Shown here piece after piece: positions 13,527-21,985 of a stretch of 32,410 bases of DNA. Origin of the DNA: Micromonospora zingiberis (GTDB lineage: Bacteria; Actinomycetota; Actinomycetes; Mycobacteriales; Micromonosporaceae); contig NZ_SJJR01000035.1 in the NCBI RefSeq assembly GCF_004331455.1, forward strand, positions 1-32,410, read 5' to 3'. The position numbers and the translations under genes are program-made. Below the pieces are notes generated by a model. The model was not told where the DNA came from. It saw nothing but the letters and a program-made list of their open reading frames with translations, and did no database searches. Position 1 is the stretch's first letter. Each line of letters opens with the position of its first letter.

Positions 13527-14890
13527 ACACGAGCTATGACGTACGGATTTGGTCAACGCAAACGTACGACGGGGCAAGAGGGAAGACGTACCGGGTTCGG
13601 TGGCGCGTGGCCGACCGGCAACACAAATCGGTGTTCAAGACGAAAGCTCTTGCGGACAGCTTCCGATCGGGACTGATCACTGCAACCCGCAAGGGTGAGG
13701 CTTTCGACATCGAGACGGGCCGCCCGCTCTCAATGCGCCCGTCCGCCAAGGTCAGTACGTGGTACGAACTCGCCTGTTCCTTCGCGGACATGAAGTGGCC
13801 GCACGTGGCCGCCACGACGCGCCGCACCCACGCAGAGGCGTTGACCGCGCTGACCGTGCTCATGCTCACCGGCACGAAAGGCCGCCCGGACGGGAAGCTG
13901 TTGCGCTACGCGTTGGGCCGGTGGGCGTTCAACACTTCCCGCCGCGAGGCAGAGGACGTGCCCGCAGAGGTGCGGTCCACTCTCGATTGGGTGAAGCGAA
14001 ACACCCGCGACGTGGCCAGCATGAGCCGCCCGGAGGTTTTGCGGCCCGTGCTGGACGGGCTGACCGTACGCCTTGACGGCGCTCCCGCCGCCCCGAGCGT
14101 CATCAGCCGTCGCCGGAAGATTCTCAACACCGCCATTGAATACGCGGTAGAGAAACGGCTACTGCCCGCGAATCCGTTGCCACAGTTGAAATGGAAGCCG
14201 CCGAAGACGGTCGCCACCATCGATAGGCGGGCAGTGGCTAACCCGGTGCAAGCGCGCACTCTACTGGAAGGGGTCCGGGACCAGGGACGTATCGGGCCGC
14301 GCATGGTCGCGTTCTACGCCTGCCTGTACTACGCCGCGATGCGGCCCGAGGAAGCCGTACGCCTCGCCAAACCGAACCTCCACCTACCAGAGAAAGGGTG
14401 GGGAGAATTCACTCTCGACGGAGCCGAACCGCACGCCGGTCGGGAGTGGACCGACAGCGGCAAGAACCGGGACAGTCGCCAACTCAAGCAGCGAGCGCGC
14501 GGCGAGACGCGCTCGGTTCCCTGCCCGCCGGAACTGACCGCGATCATCAACGCGCACATCGACATGTTCGGGTTCGGCCCGGGTGGCCGGCTGTTCGTGG
14601 GGGAGCGCAACAAGGAGGAGTTACCCAAGGGCACGATCAACCGCGTGTGGAGGTGGGCACGGGCCGCCGTGTTCACACCCGAGGTCTACGCCTCGCCGCT
14701 GGCCCGCACGCCGTACGACCTGCGGCACGCGGCGGTGTCGACGTGGCTCAACGAGGGCGTGCCGCCGACTCAGGTAGCCGAGTTGGCCGGACAGTCGGTG
14801 GAGGTGCTGCTCAGGATCTACGCCAAGTGCCTTGACGGCGGAGACGCGGTGCTGCGGCAGCGCATCGAACGGGCGCTAGGCCACGGCTGA
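13523..14890 (+). CDS. int: Tyrosine site-specific integrase
   Basis: A 455-aa tyrosine recombinase that integrates the element at the tRNA-Arg gene 136 bp downstream. It has an N-terminal arm-binding region, a core-binding helical domain (residues about 75-215) and a catalytic domain. Catalytic positions visible are Arg274 (AAMRPEEAVRL), Arg401 in YDLRHAAVSTW and the nucleophile Tyr433 in LLRIYAKCLDG. The HxxR histidine is Tyr398, which I believe is common in actinomycete integrases. The third histidine position (usually GHS) is Gln424 in LAGQSVEVLL, which is unusual. The start is TTG at 13523, with GAGGAGG upstream and overlap with the xis stop. A hairpin terminator follows. Confidence 0.93.
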   Translation: MNTSYDVRIWSTQTYDGARGKTYRVRWRVADRQHKSVFKTKALADSFRSGLITATRKGEAFDIETGRPLSMRPSAKVSTWYELACSFADMKWPHVAATTRRTHAEALTALTVLMLTGTKGRPDGKLLRYALGRWAFNTSRREAEDVPAEVRSTLDWVKRNTRDVASMSRPEVLRPVLDGLTVRLDGAPAAPSVISRRRKILNTAIEYAVEKRLLPANPLPQLKWKPPKTVATIDRRAVANPVQARTLLEGVRDQGRIGPRMVAFYACLYYAAMRPEEAVRLAKPNLHLPEKGWGEFTLDGAEPHAGREWTDSGKNRDSRQLKQRARGETRSVPCPPELTAIINAHIDMFGFGPGGRLFVGERNKEELPKGTINRVWRWARAAVFTPEVYASPLARTPYDLRHAAVSTWLNEGVPPTQVAELAGQSVEVLLRIYAKCLDGGDAVLRQRIERALGHG

Positions 14891-14971
14891 CCCCCGCCAA
14901 ACTTGGGCACGTATATGGCGCAGACGACCGCCACGGGCCGGTGACGGCCGGACACAGCCGGACATACGAGT

Positions 14972-15008
14972 AAGGCCGTTGACCGGGTTTGCCCTGGTCA
15001 ACGGCCTT
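14972..15008 (+). terminator. Intrinsic terminator after int
   Basis: AAGGCCGTTGACC (14972-14984) pairs perfectly with GGTCAACGGCCTT (14996-15008), and the right arm runs into TTTT on the plus strand. On the minus strand it may also end the tRNA transcript, although the T-tract there is poor. Confidence 0.85.
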
Positions 15009-15025
15009 TTCGTGCTGGTCCGCTC

Positions 15026-15100
15026 TGGTGCCCCCGGCAGGATTCGAACCTGCGCCCCCGCCTCCGGAGGGCGGTGCTCTATCCCCTGAGCTACGGGGGC
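15026..15100 (-). tRNA. tRNA-Arg (anticodon CCG), CCA encoded; attachment site of the element
   Basis: The reverse complement folds into a standard cloverleaf: acceptor GCCCCCG/CGGGGGC, D arm GCTC/GAGC, anticodon stem CCGCC/GGCGG with loop CTCCGGA (anticodon CCG), T arm GCAGG-TTCGAAT-CCTGC, discriminator A and an encoded CCA. It reads the common high-GC arginine codon CGG. Its 3' end faces the integrase gene, the usual geometry for an AICE that inserts into the 3' end of a tRNA and restores it. The second att copy is not in the window. argS, the enzyme that charges this tRNA, lies 2.5 kb away. Confidence 0.95.
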
Positions 15101-15159
15101 TCAGCGACTGGAGAAGACTAGCAAACCCCGTAGCCGAACGCCGAATCGGTATCGGCGAG

Positions 15160-15852
15160 TCAGGCGGCCTGGGCGCGCCCGCAGCTTGGCAGCGGGTGCG
15201 GCACGATCCGTCGGGGTAGCCGGCGCGGCCACTCGTTGCGGGCCCAGGAGCCGTCCACGATCAGGTGTACCGTGCGTTGTTCCGCGCCGCTGAGCCGCAG
15301 GACGAAGTCGCGGGGCAGTGCCGGGTCGACCGACGGTGTGGTGATCATGAAGCGGACCCGGCCCCGGGACGAGACGGCGGAGACCACGTCGGCGGCCGGC
15401 ATGGTGCCGCGTAGCCGGACCCGGCCGAGCCAGTAGACCTCGGCGACGTGTTCCTGGGCGGCGCGGGTGATCGCCGGGTACTCGCTGCGTACCCAGCGCT
15501 CGACCGCGCCGACGCAGAGGCCGCAGGCCCGCTCGCGGGGCTCGCGCGGCCCCAACCCCCAGGCTCGCAGGTACGCCCCGACGGTCCCGGGGTCGAGGGT
15601 CAGCCCGAAGTGCTGCTCGATCAGGGCGTGCAGGCTCTGCCGGGTCCACAGCTCGTCGTCCAGGCCGAACTCGTCGGGGTGGACGCCCCGGAGGGCGTCG
15701 ATCAGTTCCAGCTCCTGTTCGCGGCTGAGCGCTCCCGGCTCGCCCTGCCGCTGTCCGCGACGGACGGCTGCCACCGCCCCGTCACCGCCGATGGTGTGGC
15801 GCCGGCACCAGCTGGTGACGGAACGCCGTGCGTCTCTGAGTGCAACCCCCAC
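15160..15852 (-). CDS. IS630-derived winged-helix protein (degenerate or domesticated transposase)
   Basis: A 230-aa protein whose N-terminal half is like the HTH region of IS630-family transposases: EFGLDDELWTRQSLHALIEQ, HFGLTLDPGTVGAYLRAWGL and EYPAITRAAQEHVAEVYW. The following part keeps fragments of the DDE fold (VVSAVSSRGRVRFMI; TVHLIVDGSW with Asp200), but the first catalytic Asp after the EVYW strand is replaced by Leu-Gly, and the region after Asp200 is short and lacks a recognisable final Glu. It should not transpose. The frame is intact, which suggests retention as a DNA-binding regulator, although recent decay cannot be excluded. The GTG start follows AGGA closely. No terminal repeats were found. 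Confidence 0.7.
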   Translation of the reverse strand: MGVALRDARRSVTSWCRRHTIGGDGAVAAVRRGQRQGEPGALSREQELELIDALRGVHPDEFGLDDELWTRQSLHALIEQHFGLTLDPGTVGAYLRAWGLGPREPRERACGLCVGAVERWVRSEYPAITRAAQEHVAEVYWLGRVRLRGTMPAADVVSAVSSRGRVRFMITTPSVDPALPRDFVLRLSGAEQRTVHLIVDGSWARNEWPRRLPRRIVPHPLPSCGRAQAA

Positions 15853-15992
15853 GTCCTGGACAACGAGTGCACTTCTCTCTAAGTAACCCCTAGAGGGAAA
15901 ATCGGTCTTATGCCACCAAGACGTGACGGAGTCTACGATCCCGGGTCGAGACGGTGGTGGTCCGCCTCAGGCTGCGCGGTGTCGAAAACGAC

Positions 15993-16028
15993 GGCGCCGC
16001 CCCGCTCGAAGCTGAGCGGGGCGGCGCC
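15993..16028 (-). terminator. Intrinsic terminator of the DUF3105-DUF305 unit
   Basis: A perfect 14-bp stem, GGCGCCGCCCCGCT (15993-16006) with 16015-16028, and an 8-nt loop. On the minus strand it is followed by CGTTTTCGAC, giving a short U-tract downstream of the DUF305 stop. Confidence 0.85.
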
Positions 16029-16050
16029 GGTCGGGTCGCGGGCGGCGGGG

Positions 16051-16710
16051 TCAGCCGGCGGCCTGCTGTAGCTTGCGCAGCTCGTTGATCTCTTTCTGCT
16101 GCGCCGCCTTCATCGCCTCGGCGAGCCGGACCACCTCGGGGCGGTCGGAGGCGTCGAGCACTCCGTCGGCCATGTGCACGCCACCGATGTGATGCTTGAT
16201 CATCAACTCGATGAAGAGCCGGTCGACCTCGGCACCCTGGGCCTCGTGCAGGCGGGTGATCTCCTCCCGGGTGGCCATGCCGGGCATCAGCCCGTCCGCG
16301 TCCACCCCGACGCCGTCGGGCATCCACGCCATCGCCGGCCGGGAGCCGGTCGGCAGCAGGTTCCATTCCTGCAACCAGCGCTGCATGTGACCGATCTGGG
16401 CCTGCTGGGTCAGGGCGATGTCGTACCCGAGCTGCCGGATCGCCGGATCCTGCCCCTTGGCGTACGCGACCATCGCCATCTCCACCGCCTGGGCGTGGTG
16501 CCGGGACATGTCCCGCGCGAAACCGGCCTCGGCCGACTCCTCACCAGGGGTACGCCCGGTCGCCAGCGTGGCGGCGGTCCAGCCGACGCCGAGCAGCAGC
16601 AGCGCCGTGACGGCCAGCGTCAGGTAACGCAGGGTCCGGGACGTCGGCCGGGGTTCGGCCGACTGCGTCGTCTGCTCCTCGATCGTCGTCTCCTGCACGG
16701 CGCTGGGCAT
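16051..16710 (-). CDS. DUF305-family membrane-anchored protein (219 aa)
   Basis: A 219-aa protein with a short cytoplasmic N-terminus, one membrane helix (TLAVTALLLLGVGWTAATLA, residues about 31-50) and an extracellular DUF305 helical domain. Two His-His sites, MSRHHAQAVEMAM (His71, His72) and MIKHHIGGVHMAD (His173, His174, His179), sit with many Met residues, a ferritin-like two-half arrangement that suggests metal binding, perhaps copper. DUF305 members are often found near copper-handling genes, but none is seen here. It starts 2 nt after the DUF3105 stop, so the two are co-transcribed and probably act together outside the membrane. Confidence 0.88.
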   Translation of the reverse strand: MPSAVQETTIEEQTTQSAEPRPTSRTLRYLTLAVTALLLLGVGWTAATLATGRTPGEESAEAGFARDMSRHHAQAVEMAMVAYAKGQDPAIRQLGYDIALTQQAQIGHMQRWLQEWNLLPTGSRPAMAWMPDGVGVDADGLMPGMATREEITRLHEAQGAEVDRLFIELMIKHHIGGVHMADGVLDASDRPEVVRLAEAMKAAQQKEINELRKLQQAAG

Positions 16711-16712
16711 CG

Positions 16713-17519
16713 TCAGCCGCCCATCGAGGGCTGCATCTCGCGCGGCTCGGTGCCGGTGCCAGTGGTGTAGTTGCCCGACGAGCAGGGCACACCCGGCTCC
16801 ATCGAGGCGTTCTGCGCCAGGACGGTGGCGAACTCCTTGATCCGCGGGTCGTCGGCGTTGTCGACCTTGAGCTGGTAGCCCCAGGCCTGGATGGAGACCG
16901 CCTTGTCGAGGCCCTCGTACGGGCTCATGAACATGAAGTCGTTGCCGCGGATCACGTCGGCCAGCTTCGCCACGTCGGCCTCGGGCAGGTCGGGACGGTA
17001 GGTGAGCCAGACGGCGCCGTGCTCCAGGCTGTGCAGCGCGTGCTCGCTGGCGATCGGCGCGTCGTAGATGTCACCGAGGCAGCGCTGCCAGGTGTTGTTG
17101 TGCGGGCCACCGACCGGCGGGCTCTGCGCGTACTCCTGCTTGCCGGAGCGGTGCTCCTGGTTGCTGATGCTCTCCGGATCCGTCTCCCGGAAGTTGACGA
17201 TGCCGTCGATCTGCGCGGCCTTGTCCTGCCACGACTGGCCGCCCCGGATGGCCGCCCAGGCGCCGTACCCGATGATCGACGTGGCGAGCACGCCGACGGC
17301 GACGAAGAGGGCGATCGGGCCCCACGAGCGGCCCTGGCTGACCTTGACCGGGGTGATCGGCTTGCGTGGCCCCTTGCCACCCCCACCAGCCCGTTTGGGC
17401 GTCGCCGACTTGCCGGAATCGGCCTTGGCGTCGGCGGCCGGCCGACCCGCCGCCGGCTTCTTGCCGGTGCTGACCACGGTCGGGCGGCGCTGCGGTCCGC
17501 CCGGGGTGCTGATGCTCAT
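16713..17519 (-). CDS. DUF3105-family membrane-anchored protein (268 aa)
   Basis: A 268-aa protein with a basic, low-complexity cytoplasmic N-terminus (residues 1-62, rich in Lys, Ala and Gly), one membrane helix (GPIALFVAVGVLATSIIGYG) and an extracellular DUF3105 domain. Conserved-looking residues include His123 (QEHRSG), the PPVGGPHNNTWQRCLGDIYD segment (His140, Cys147) and a His-rich SEHALHSLEHGAVWL. A second Cys in GVPCSSG could pair with Cys147. The function of the family is not established; coupling with DUF305 suggests a shared extracytoplasmic, possibly metal-related, role. It is divergent from argS, with about 100 bp between the starts. Confidence 0.88.
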   Translation of the reverse strand: MSISTPGGPQRRPTVVSTGKKPAAGRPAADAKADSGKSATPKRAGGGGKGPRKPITPVKVSQGRSWGPIALFVAVGVLATSIIGYGAWAAIRGGQSWQDKAAQIDGIVNFRETDPESISNQEHRSGKQEYAQSPPVGGPHNNTWQRCLGDIYDAPIASEHALHSLEHGAVWLTYRPDLPEADVAKLADVIRGNDFMFMSPYEGLDKAVSIQAWGYQLKVDNADDPRIKEFATVLAQNASMEPGVPCSSGNYTTGTGTEPREMQPSMGG

Positions 17520-17608
17520 CGGTCCTCGTCAGGTCGGTCGGTTAGGGGACTCCGGCGGCCCGGCCCCCGATGCCGGGTCGCCGCCGCGGGGACCGAGTCT
17601 ACCCCCGA

Positions 17609-17620
17609 TAACATGGATCG
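17609..17620 (+). promoter_or_regulatory. Candidate -10 element for leaderless argS
   Basis: TAACAT (17609-17614) lies 6 nt before the GTG start of argS, and no Shine-Dalgarno is present. The transcription start is therefore likely at the GTG itself. Confidence 0.5.
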
Positions 17621-19285
17621 GTGACTCCCGCAGAACTCGCCGAAGCAGTCCTTGCCGCCGCTCACGCCGTCTTCGCCGACCGAGGGCTGGACCGGTCGGC
17701 GCTGCCGGAGCAGACGACGGTCGAGCGACCGCGTAATCCCGAGCACGGCGACTACGCCGCCACCCTGGCGCTGCAGCTGAGCAAGAAGGTGGGCGTACCG
17801 CCGCGGGAGCTGGCCGGTGATCTGGCCGCCCAGCTCGCCAGCACGCCGGGGATCAAGTCGGTGGAGATCGCCGGTCCGGGCTTCCTGAACATCCGGCTCG
17901 ACGCCGCCGCCGCCGGCCAACTCGCCCGCACCATCGTGGCGGCGGGCGCGGAGTACGGCCGGGGCGACCTGCTCGCCGGCCTGAAGATCAACCTTGAGTT
18001 CGTCTCGGCCAACCCGACCGGCCCGGTGCACATCGGCGGGGTCCGGTGGGCGGCCGTCGGCGACGCGTTGAGCCGGCTGCTGCGCGCCACCGGCGCGGAC
18101 GTCGGCACGGAGTACTACTTCAACGACGCCGGCTCGCAGATCGACCGGTTCGCCCGCTCGCTGCTCGCCGCCGCCAAGGGCGAGCCCGCCCCGGAGGACG
18201 GCTACGGCGGGGCGTACATCGCCGAGATCGCCGCCCAGGTCACCGCCCGGCGGCCGGAGGTGCTGTCGCTGGACGACGCCGCCGCCCAGGAGGTGTTCCG
18301 GGTCGAGGGCGTCGAGCTGATGTTCACCGAGATCAAGTCCTCGCTGCGGGACTTCGGGGTGGAGTTCGACACCTACTTCAACGAGAAGGACCTGCACGAC
18401 CGGGGTGAGCTGGAGCACGCGCTGACCCGGCTGCGCGAGCAGGGGCACGTCTTCGACGCCGACGGCGCCACCTGGCTGCGCACCACCGACTTCGGAGACG
18501 ACAAGGACCGGGTACTGCGCAAGTCCAACGGCGAGTGGACGTACTTCGCCGCGGACTGCGCCTACTACCTGGACAAGCGCGAGCGGGGCTTCGACCGGGT
18601 CGTGATCATGCTCGGCGCGGACCACCACGGCTACATCGGCCGGATGAAGGCGATGGCCGCCTGCTTCGGCGACGACCCGGCGCAGAGCCTGGAGATCCTC
18701 ATCGGTCAGCTGGTCAACCTGGTCCGCGACGGCGCACCGGTGCGGATGAGCAAGCGGGCCGGCACGGTGATCACCCTGGAGGACCTGGTCGACGCGATCG
18801 GCGTGGACGCCGCCCGGTACGCGCTGGCCCGCTACTCCAGCGACTCGCCGATCGACATCGACATCGAGCTGTGGACCCGGGCCACCCGCGACAACCCGGT
18901 CTACTACGTGCAGTACGTGGCGGCCCGGACGGCCAGCGTCGGGCGGAACGCCGCCGAGGTCGGGCTGACCCGGGGCGAGGCCGACGCGTTCCGGCCGGAG
19001 CTGCTCGACCACGACAAGGAGAACGAGCTGCTCAAGGCGCTCGCCGAGTTCCCCGCCGTGGTGGCTGCCGCCGCCGAGCTGCGCGAGCCCCACCGGGTGG
19101 CCCGCTACCTGGAGGACCTGGCCGGGGCGTACCACCGGTTCTACGACAACTGCCGGATCCTGCCGCGCGGTGACGAGGAGGTCACCGACCTGCACCGGGC
19201 CCGGCTCTGGCTCAACGACGCCACCCGGGTGGTCATCGCCAACGGTCTCTACCTGCTGGGCGTCTCGGCGCCGGAGAGGATGTAG
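17621..19285 (+). CDS. argS: Arginyl-tRNA synthetase
   Basis: A class I synthetase of 554 aa that joins arginine to tRNA-Arg in the cytoplasm. It has an N-terminal Add-1-type domain (residues 1-110), then the catalytic Rossmann fold with the HIGH-like motif GPVHIGGVR (His137) and the late MSKR motif (Met376-Lys378) in VRMSKRAGTVITLEDL. The all-helical DALR anticodon-binding domain ends the protein (HRVARYLEDLAGAYHRFYDN). The length is normal. The GTG at 17621 is chosen from N-terminal family pattern (MTPAELAEAV) and the -10 spacing. It heads the argS-lysA-hom cluster and lies near a tRNA-Arg(CCG) gene. ArgS next to lysA is a known actinobacterial arrangement. Confidence 0.96.
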   Translation: MTPAELAEAVLAAAHAVFADRGLDRSALPEQTTVERPRNPEHGDYAATLALQLSKKVGVPPRELAGDLAAQLASTPGIKSVEIAGPGFLNIRLDAAAAGQLARTIVAAGAEYGRGDLLAGLKINLEFVSANPTGPVHIGGVRWAAVGDALSRLLRATGADVGTEYYFNDAGSQIDRFARSLLAAAKGEPAPEDGYGGAYIAEIAAQVTARRPEVLSLDDAAAQEVFRVEGVELMFTEIKSSLRDFGVEFDTYFNEKDLHDRGELEHALTRLREQGHVFDADGATWLRTTDFGDDKDRVLRKSNGEWTYFAADCAYYLDKRERGFDRVVIMLGADHHGYIGRMKAMAACFGDDPAQSLEILIGQLVNLVRDGAPVRMSKRAGTVITLEDLVDAIGVDAARYALARYSSDSPIDIDIELWTRATRDNPVYYVQYVAARTASVGRNAAEVGLTRGEADAFRPELLDHDKENELLKALAEFPAVVAAAAELREPHRVARYLEDLAGAYHRFYDNCRILPRGDEEVTDLHRARLWLNDATRVVIANGLYLLGVSAPERM

Positions 19286-19289
19286 CCCG

Positions 19290-20675
19290 ATGCGTGCTCA
19301 CGAAGCGGGTGCGCTGCACGGCGACATCGGCAACCGGGGGCCGGCCTGGCTGCGTACCCCGGCCGACGTCAACGCCCTGATGCCACAGCTGTGGCCGCGC
19401 AACACGGTACGCGGTGCGGACGGCGCGCTGGTCGTCGCGGGCCTGGGGGTACGCGACCTCGCCGCCGAGTTCGGCACCCCGGTCTACGTGCTCGACGAGG
19501 ACGACCTGCGTTCCCGCTGCCGGGACTTCCGGGCCGCCTTCCCGACCGAGGACGTCTACTACGCCGGCAAGGCGTTCCTCTGCCGCGCGGTGGTGCGGAT
19601 GATCGCCGAGGAGGGCATGTTCCTCGACGTGTGCAGCGGCGGTGAGCTGGCCGTGGCGCTGGCCGGCGGGATGCCGCCGGAGCGGATCGGCTTCCACGGC
19701 AACAACAAGTCCGAGGCGGAGCTGCGGCGGGCGTTGGACGCCGGCGTCGGCCGGATCATCGTCGACTCGTTCGCCGAGATCGACCGGCTCACCGCGTTGG
19801 CCCGCGAACGCGGCGTACGGCCCCGGGTGCTGATCCGGGTCACCGTCGGCGTCGAGGCGCACACCCACGAGTTCATCGCCACCGCCCACGAGGACCAGAA
19901 GTTCGGCTTCTCGCTGGCCGGTGGGGCGGCCATCGCCGCCGCGCTGCGCATCCTCGACGAGGACGCGCTGGAGCTGCGTGGCCTGCACTCGCACATCGGT
20001 TCGCAGATCTTCGACACCAGCGGCTTCGAGGTCTCCGCCCGTCGGGTGTTGGCGCTACAGGCGCAGATCCGCGACGCCCGTGGGGTGGAACTGCCCGAGC
20101 TGGACCTCGGCGGCGGCTTCGGCATCGCGTACACCACGCAGGACGACCCCTCGGCCCCGCACGACCTGGCCAAGCGGCTGCGCAAGATCGTGGATTCGGA
20201 GTGCGCGGCGGAGCGGTTGGCCGTACCGCAGCTGTCCATCGAGCCCGGCCGGGCGATCGTCGGCCCGGCCGTGTTCACCCTCTACCAGGTGGGTACGGTC
20301 AAGGACGTCGACGGCATCCGGACGTACGTCAGCGTCGACGGCGGGATGAGCGACAACATCCGGACCGCCCTCTACGACGCCTCGTACTCGGCCACCCTGG
20401 CCTCCCGGGCCAGCACCGCCGAGCCGATGCTCGCCCGCGTGGTGGGAAAGCATTGTGAGTCCGGGGACATCGTGGTGAAGGATGAATTCCTGCCCGCCGA
20501 CGTGCAGCCCGGAGATCTTGTCGCGGTGCCCGGCACGGGTGCCTACTGCCGCAGCATGGCCAGCAACTACAACCATGTGCCCCGCCCGCCGGTGGTCGCG
20601 GTACGGGACGGCCGTGCCCGGCTGATCGTTCGACGGGAGACCGAAGCCGACCTGCTCGCCTTGGATGTGGGATGA
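19290..20675 (+). CDS. lysA: Diaminopimelate decarboxylase
   Basis: A 461-aa PLP enzyme that decarboxylates meso-diaminopimelate to lysine, the last step of lysine synthesis. PLP binds Lys94 in VYYAGKAFLC, and the fold is alanine-racemase-like, with the HSHIGSQI motif and a phosphate-binding GGGFG. The second-domain residues include the essential Cys in KHCESGD and the SVDGGMSDN stretch. The ATG at 19290 follows the argS stop by 4 nt and gives the expected N-terminus; a longer frame from 19170 overlaps argS and is rejected. The stop overlaps hom as ATGA. Confidence 0.96.
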   Translation: MRAHEAGALHGDIGNRGPAWLRTPADVNALMPQLWPRNTVRGADGALVVAGLGVRDLAAEFGTPVYVLDEDDLRSRCRDFRAAFPTEDVYYAGKAFLCRAVVRMIAEEGMFLDVCSGGELAVALAGGMPPERIGFHGNNKSEAELRRALDAGVGRIIVDSFAEIDRLTALARERGVRPRVLIRVTVGVEAHTHEFIATAHEDQKFGFSLAGGAAIAAALRILDEDALELRGLHSHIGSQIFDTSGFEVSARRVLALQAQIRDARGVELPELDLGGGFGIAYTTQDDPSAPHDLAKRLRKIVDSECAAERLAVPQLSIEPGRAIVGPAVFTLYQVGTVKDVDGIRTYVSVDGGMSDNIRTALYDASYSATLASRASTAEPMLARVVGKHCESGDIVVKDEFLPADVQPGDLVAVPGTGAYCRSMASNYNHVPRPPVVAVRDGRARLIVRRETEADLLALDVG

Positions 20676-21985
20676 AACAACCTGTGCGCCTGGCCCTGCT
20701 CGGCTGTGGCACCGTCGGTGCCGAGGTGGTCCGGCTGCTGCACGAGCAGTCCGCCGACCTCGCCGCCCGGATCGGTGCCCCGCTGGAGATCGCCGGCATC
20801 GCCGTACGCCGGATCGGGCGGGATCGTGGTGAGCTGCCGATCGACCCGGCGCTGTTCACCACCGACGCGCTCGGGCTGATCAAGCGCGACGACGTCGACG
20901 TGGTGGTCGAGGTGGTCGGCGGGATCGAACCGGCGCGCAGTTGGCTGGTGGAGGCGTTGCGGGCCGGCAAGAGCGTGGTCACCGCCAACAAGGCGCTGCT
21001 CGCCGAGGACGGCGGCGCGCTGCACGACGCGGCGGCCGAGGGCGACGGCGACCTGTACTACGAGGCCTCCGTGGCCGGCGCGATCCCGCTGCTGCGTCCG
21101 CTGCGCGAGTCGCTGCACGGCGACCGGATCACCCGGGTCACCGGCATCGTCAACGGCACCACCAACTTCATCCTCTCCGCCATGCACGCCACCGGCGCCG
21201 GCTTCGCCGAGGCCCTGGAGGAGGCAACCGAGCTGGGGTACGCCGAGGCCGACCCGACCGCCGACGTGGAGGGCTTCGACGCGGCGGCCAAGGCCGCCAT
21301 CCTCGCCTCGCTGGCCTTCCACACCCGGGTCGGCGCGGCCGACGTGCACCGGGAGGGCATCACCGAGGTGACCGCCGCCGACGTGGCCAGTGCCAAGGCG
21401 ATGGGCTGCACCATCAAGCTGCTCTGCATCGCGGCCCGGGGCACCGACGGGCAGGGCCGGGAGGCGGTCAGCGTCCGGGTGCACCCGGCGATGATTCCGC
21501 TGACCCATCCGCTGGCCAGCGTCGGTGACGCCTTCAACGCGGTCTTCGTGGAGGCCGACGCGGCCGGGCAGCTGATGTTCTACGGTCGGGGTGCCGGCGG
21601 TGCGCCGACCGCCAGCGCGGTGCTCGGTGACGTGGTGGCGGTGGCTCGCAACCGGCTCGCCGGGGTCCGCTCGGCCAGCGAGTCCGCGTACGCGGCCCTG
21701 CCGGTCCGGCCGATGGGGGAGGCGCTCACCCGCTACCACATCAGCCTCGACGTGGCCGACCGTCCGGGCGTACTGGAGGCGGTGGCCGGGGTGTTCGCCC
21801 GGCACGACGTCTCCATCGCCACGGTGCGCCAGGGCCCGGCGGACGGCGGCAAGGGCGACGCCGTACTGGTGATCGTGACCCACGTGGCGCCGGACGCGGC
21901 CCTCGCGGCCACCGTCGGCGAGCTGCGTGGCCTGGACATCGTCCGGTCGGTGGCGAGCGTGCTGCGGGTCGAGGGCGGCCTGTGA
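20672..21985 (+). CDS. hom: Homoserine dehydrogenase
   Basis: A 437-aa enzyme reducing aspartate semialdehyde to homoserine, the branch point to threonine and methionine. The NAD(P) site is LALLGCGTVGAEVVRLL (residues 7-23). The catalytic domain shows TANKALLAE, EASVAGAIP and the family signature GIVNGTTNFILSAM. A C-terminal ACT domain (HISLDVADRPGVLEAVAGVF) indicates threonine feedback control, as in other actinobacterial Hom. It is coupled to lysA by ATGA overlap. Confidence 0.96.
   Translation: MKQPVRLALLGCGTVGAEVVRLLHEQSADLAARIGAPLEIAGIAVRRIGRDRGELPIDPALFTTDALGLIKRDDVDVVVEVVGGIEPARSWLVEALRAGKSVVTANKALLAEDGGALHDAAAEGDGDLYYEASVAGAIPLLRPLRESLHGDRITRVTGIVNGTTNFILSAMHATGAGFAEALEEATELGYAEADPTADVEGFDAAAKAAILASLAFHTRVGAADVHREGITEVTAADVASAKAMGCTIKLLCIAARGTDGQGREAVSVRVHPAMIPLTHPLASVGDAFNAVFVEADAAGQLMFYGRGAGGAPTASAVLGDVVAVARNRLAGVRSASESAYAALPVRPMGEALTRYHISLDVADRPGVLEAVAGVFARHDVSIATVRQGPADGGKGDAVLVIVTHVAPDAALAATVGELRGLDIVRSVASVLRVEGGL

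Noticed and set aside
15160..15852. Complete active IS630 element
   Set aside because: No inverted repeat ends or TA duplication were seen, and the catalytic triad is incomplete.
17516..19195. A 559-residue minus-strand frame across argS
   Set aside because: It is a shadow of argS; no motifs and wrong composition.
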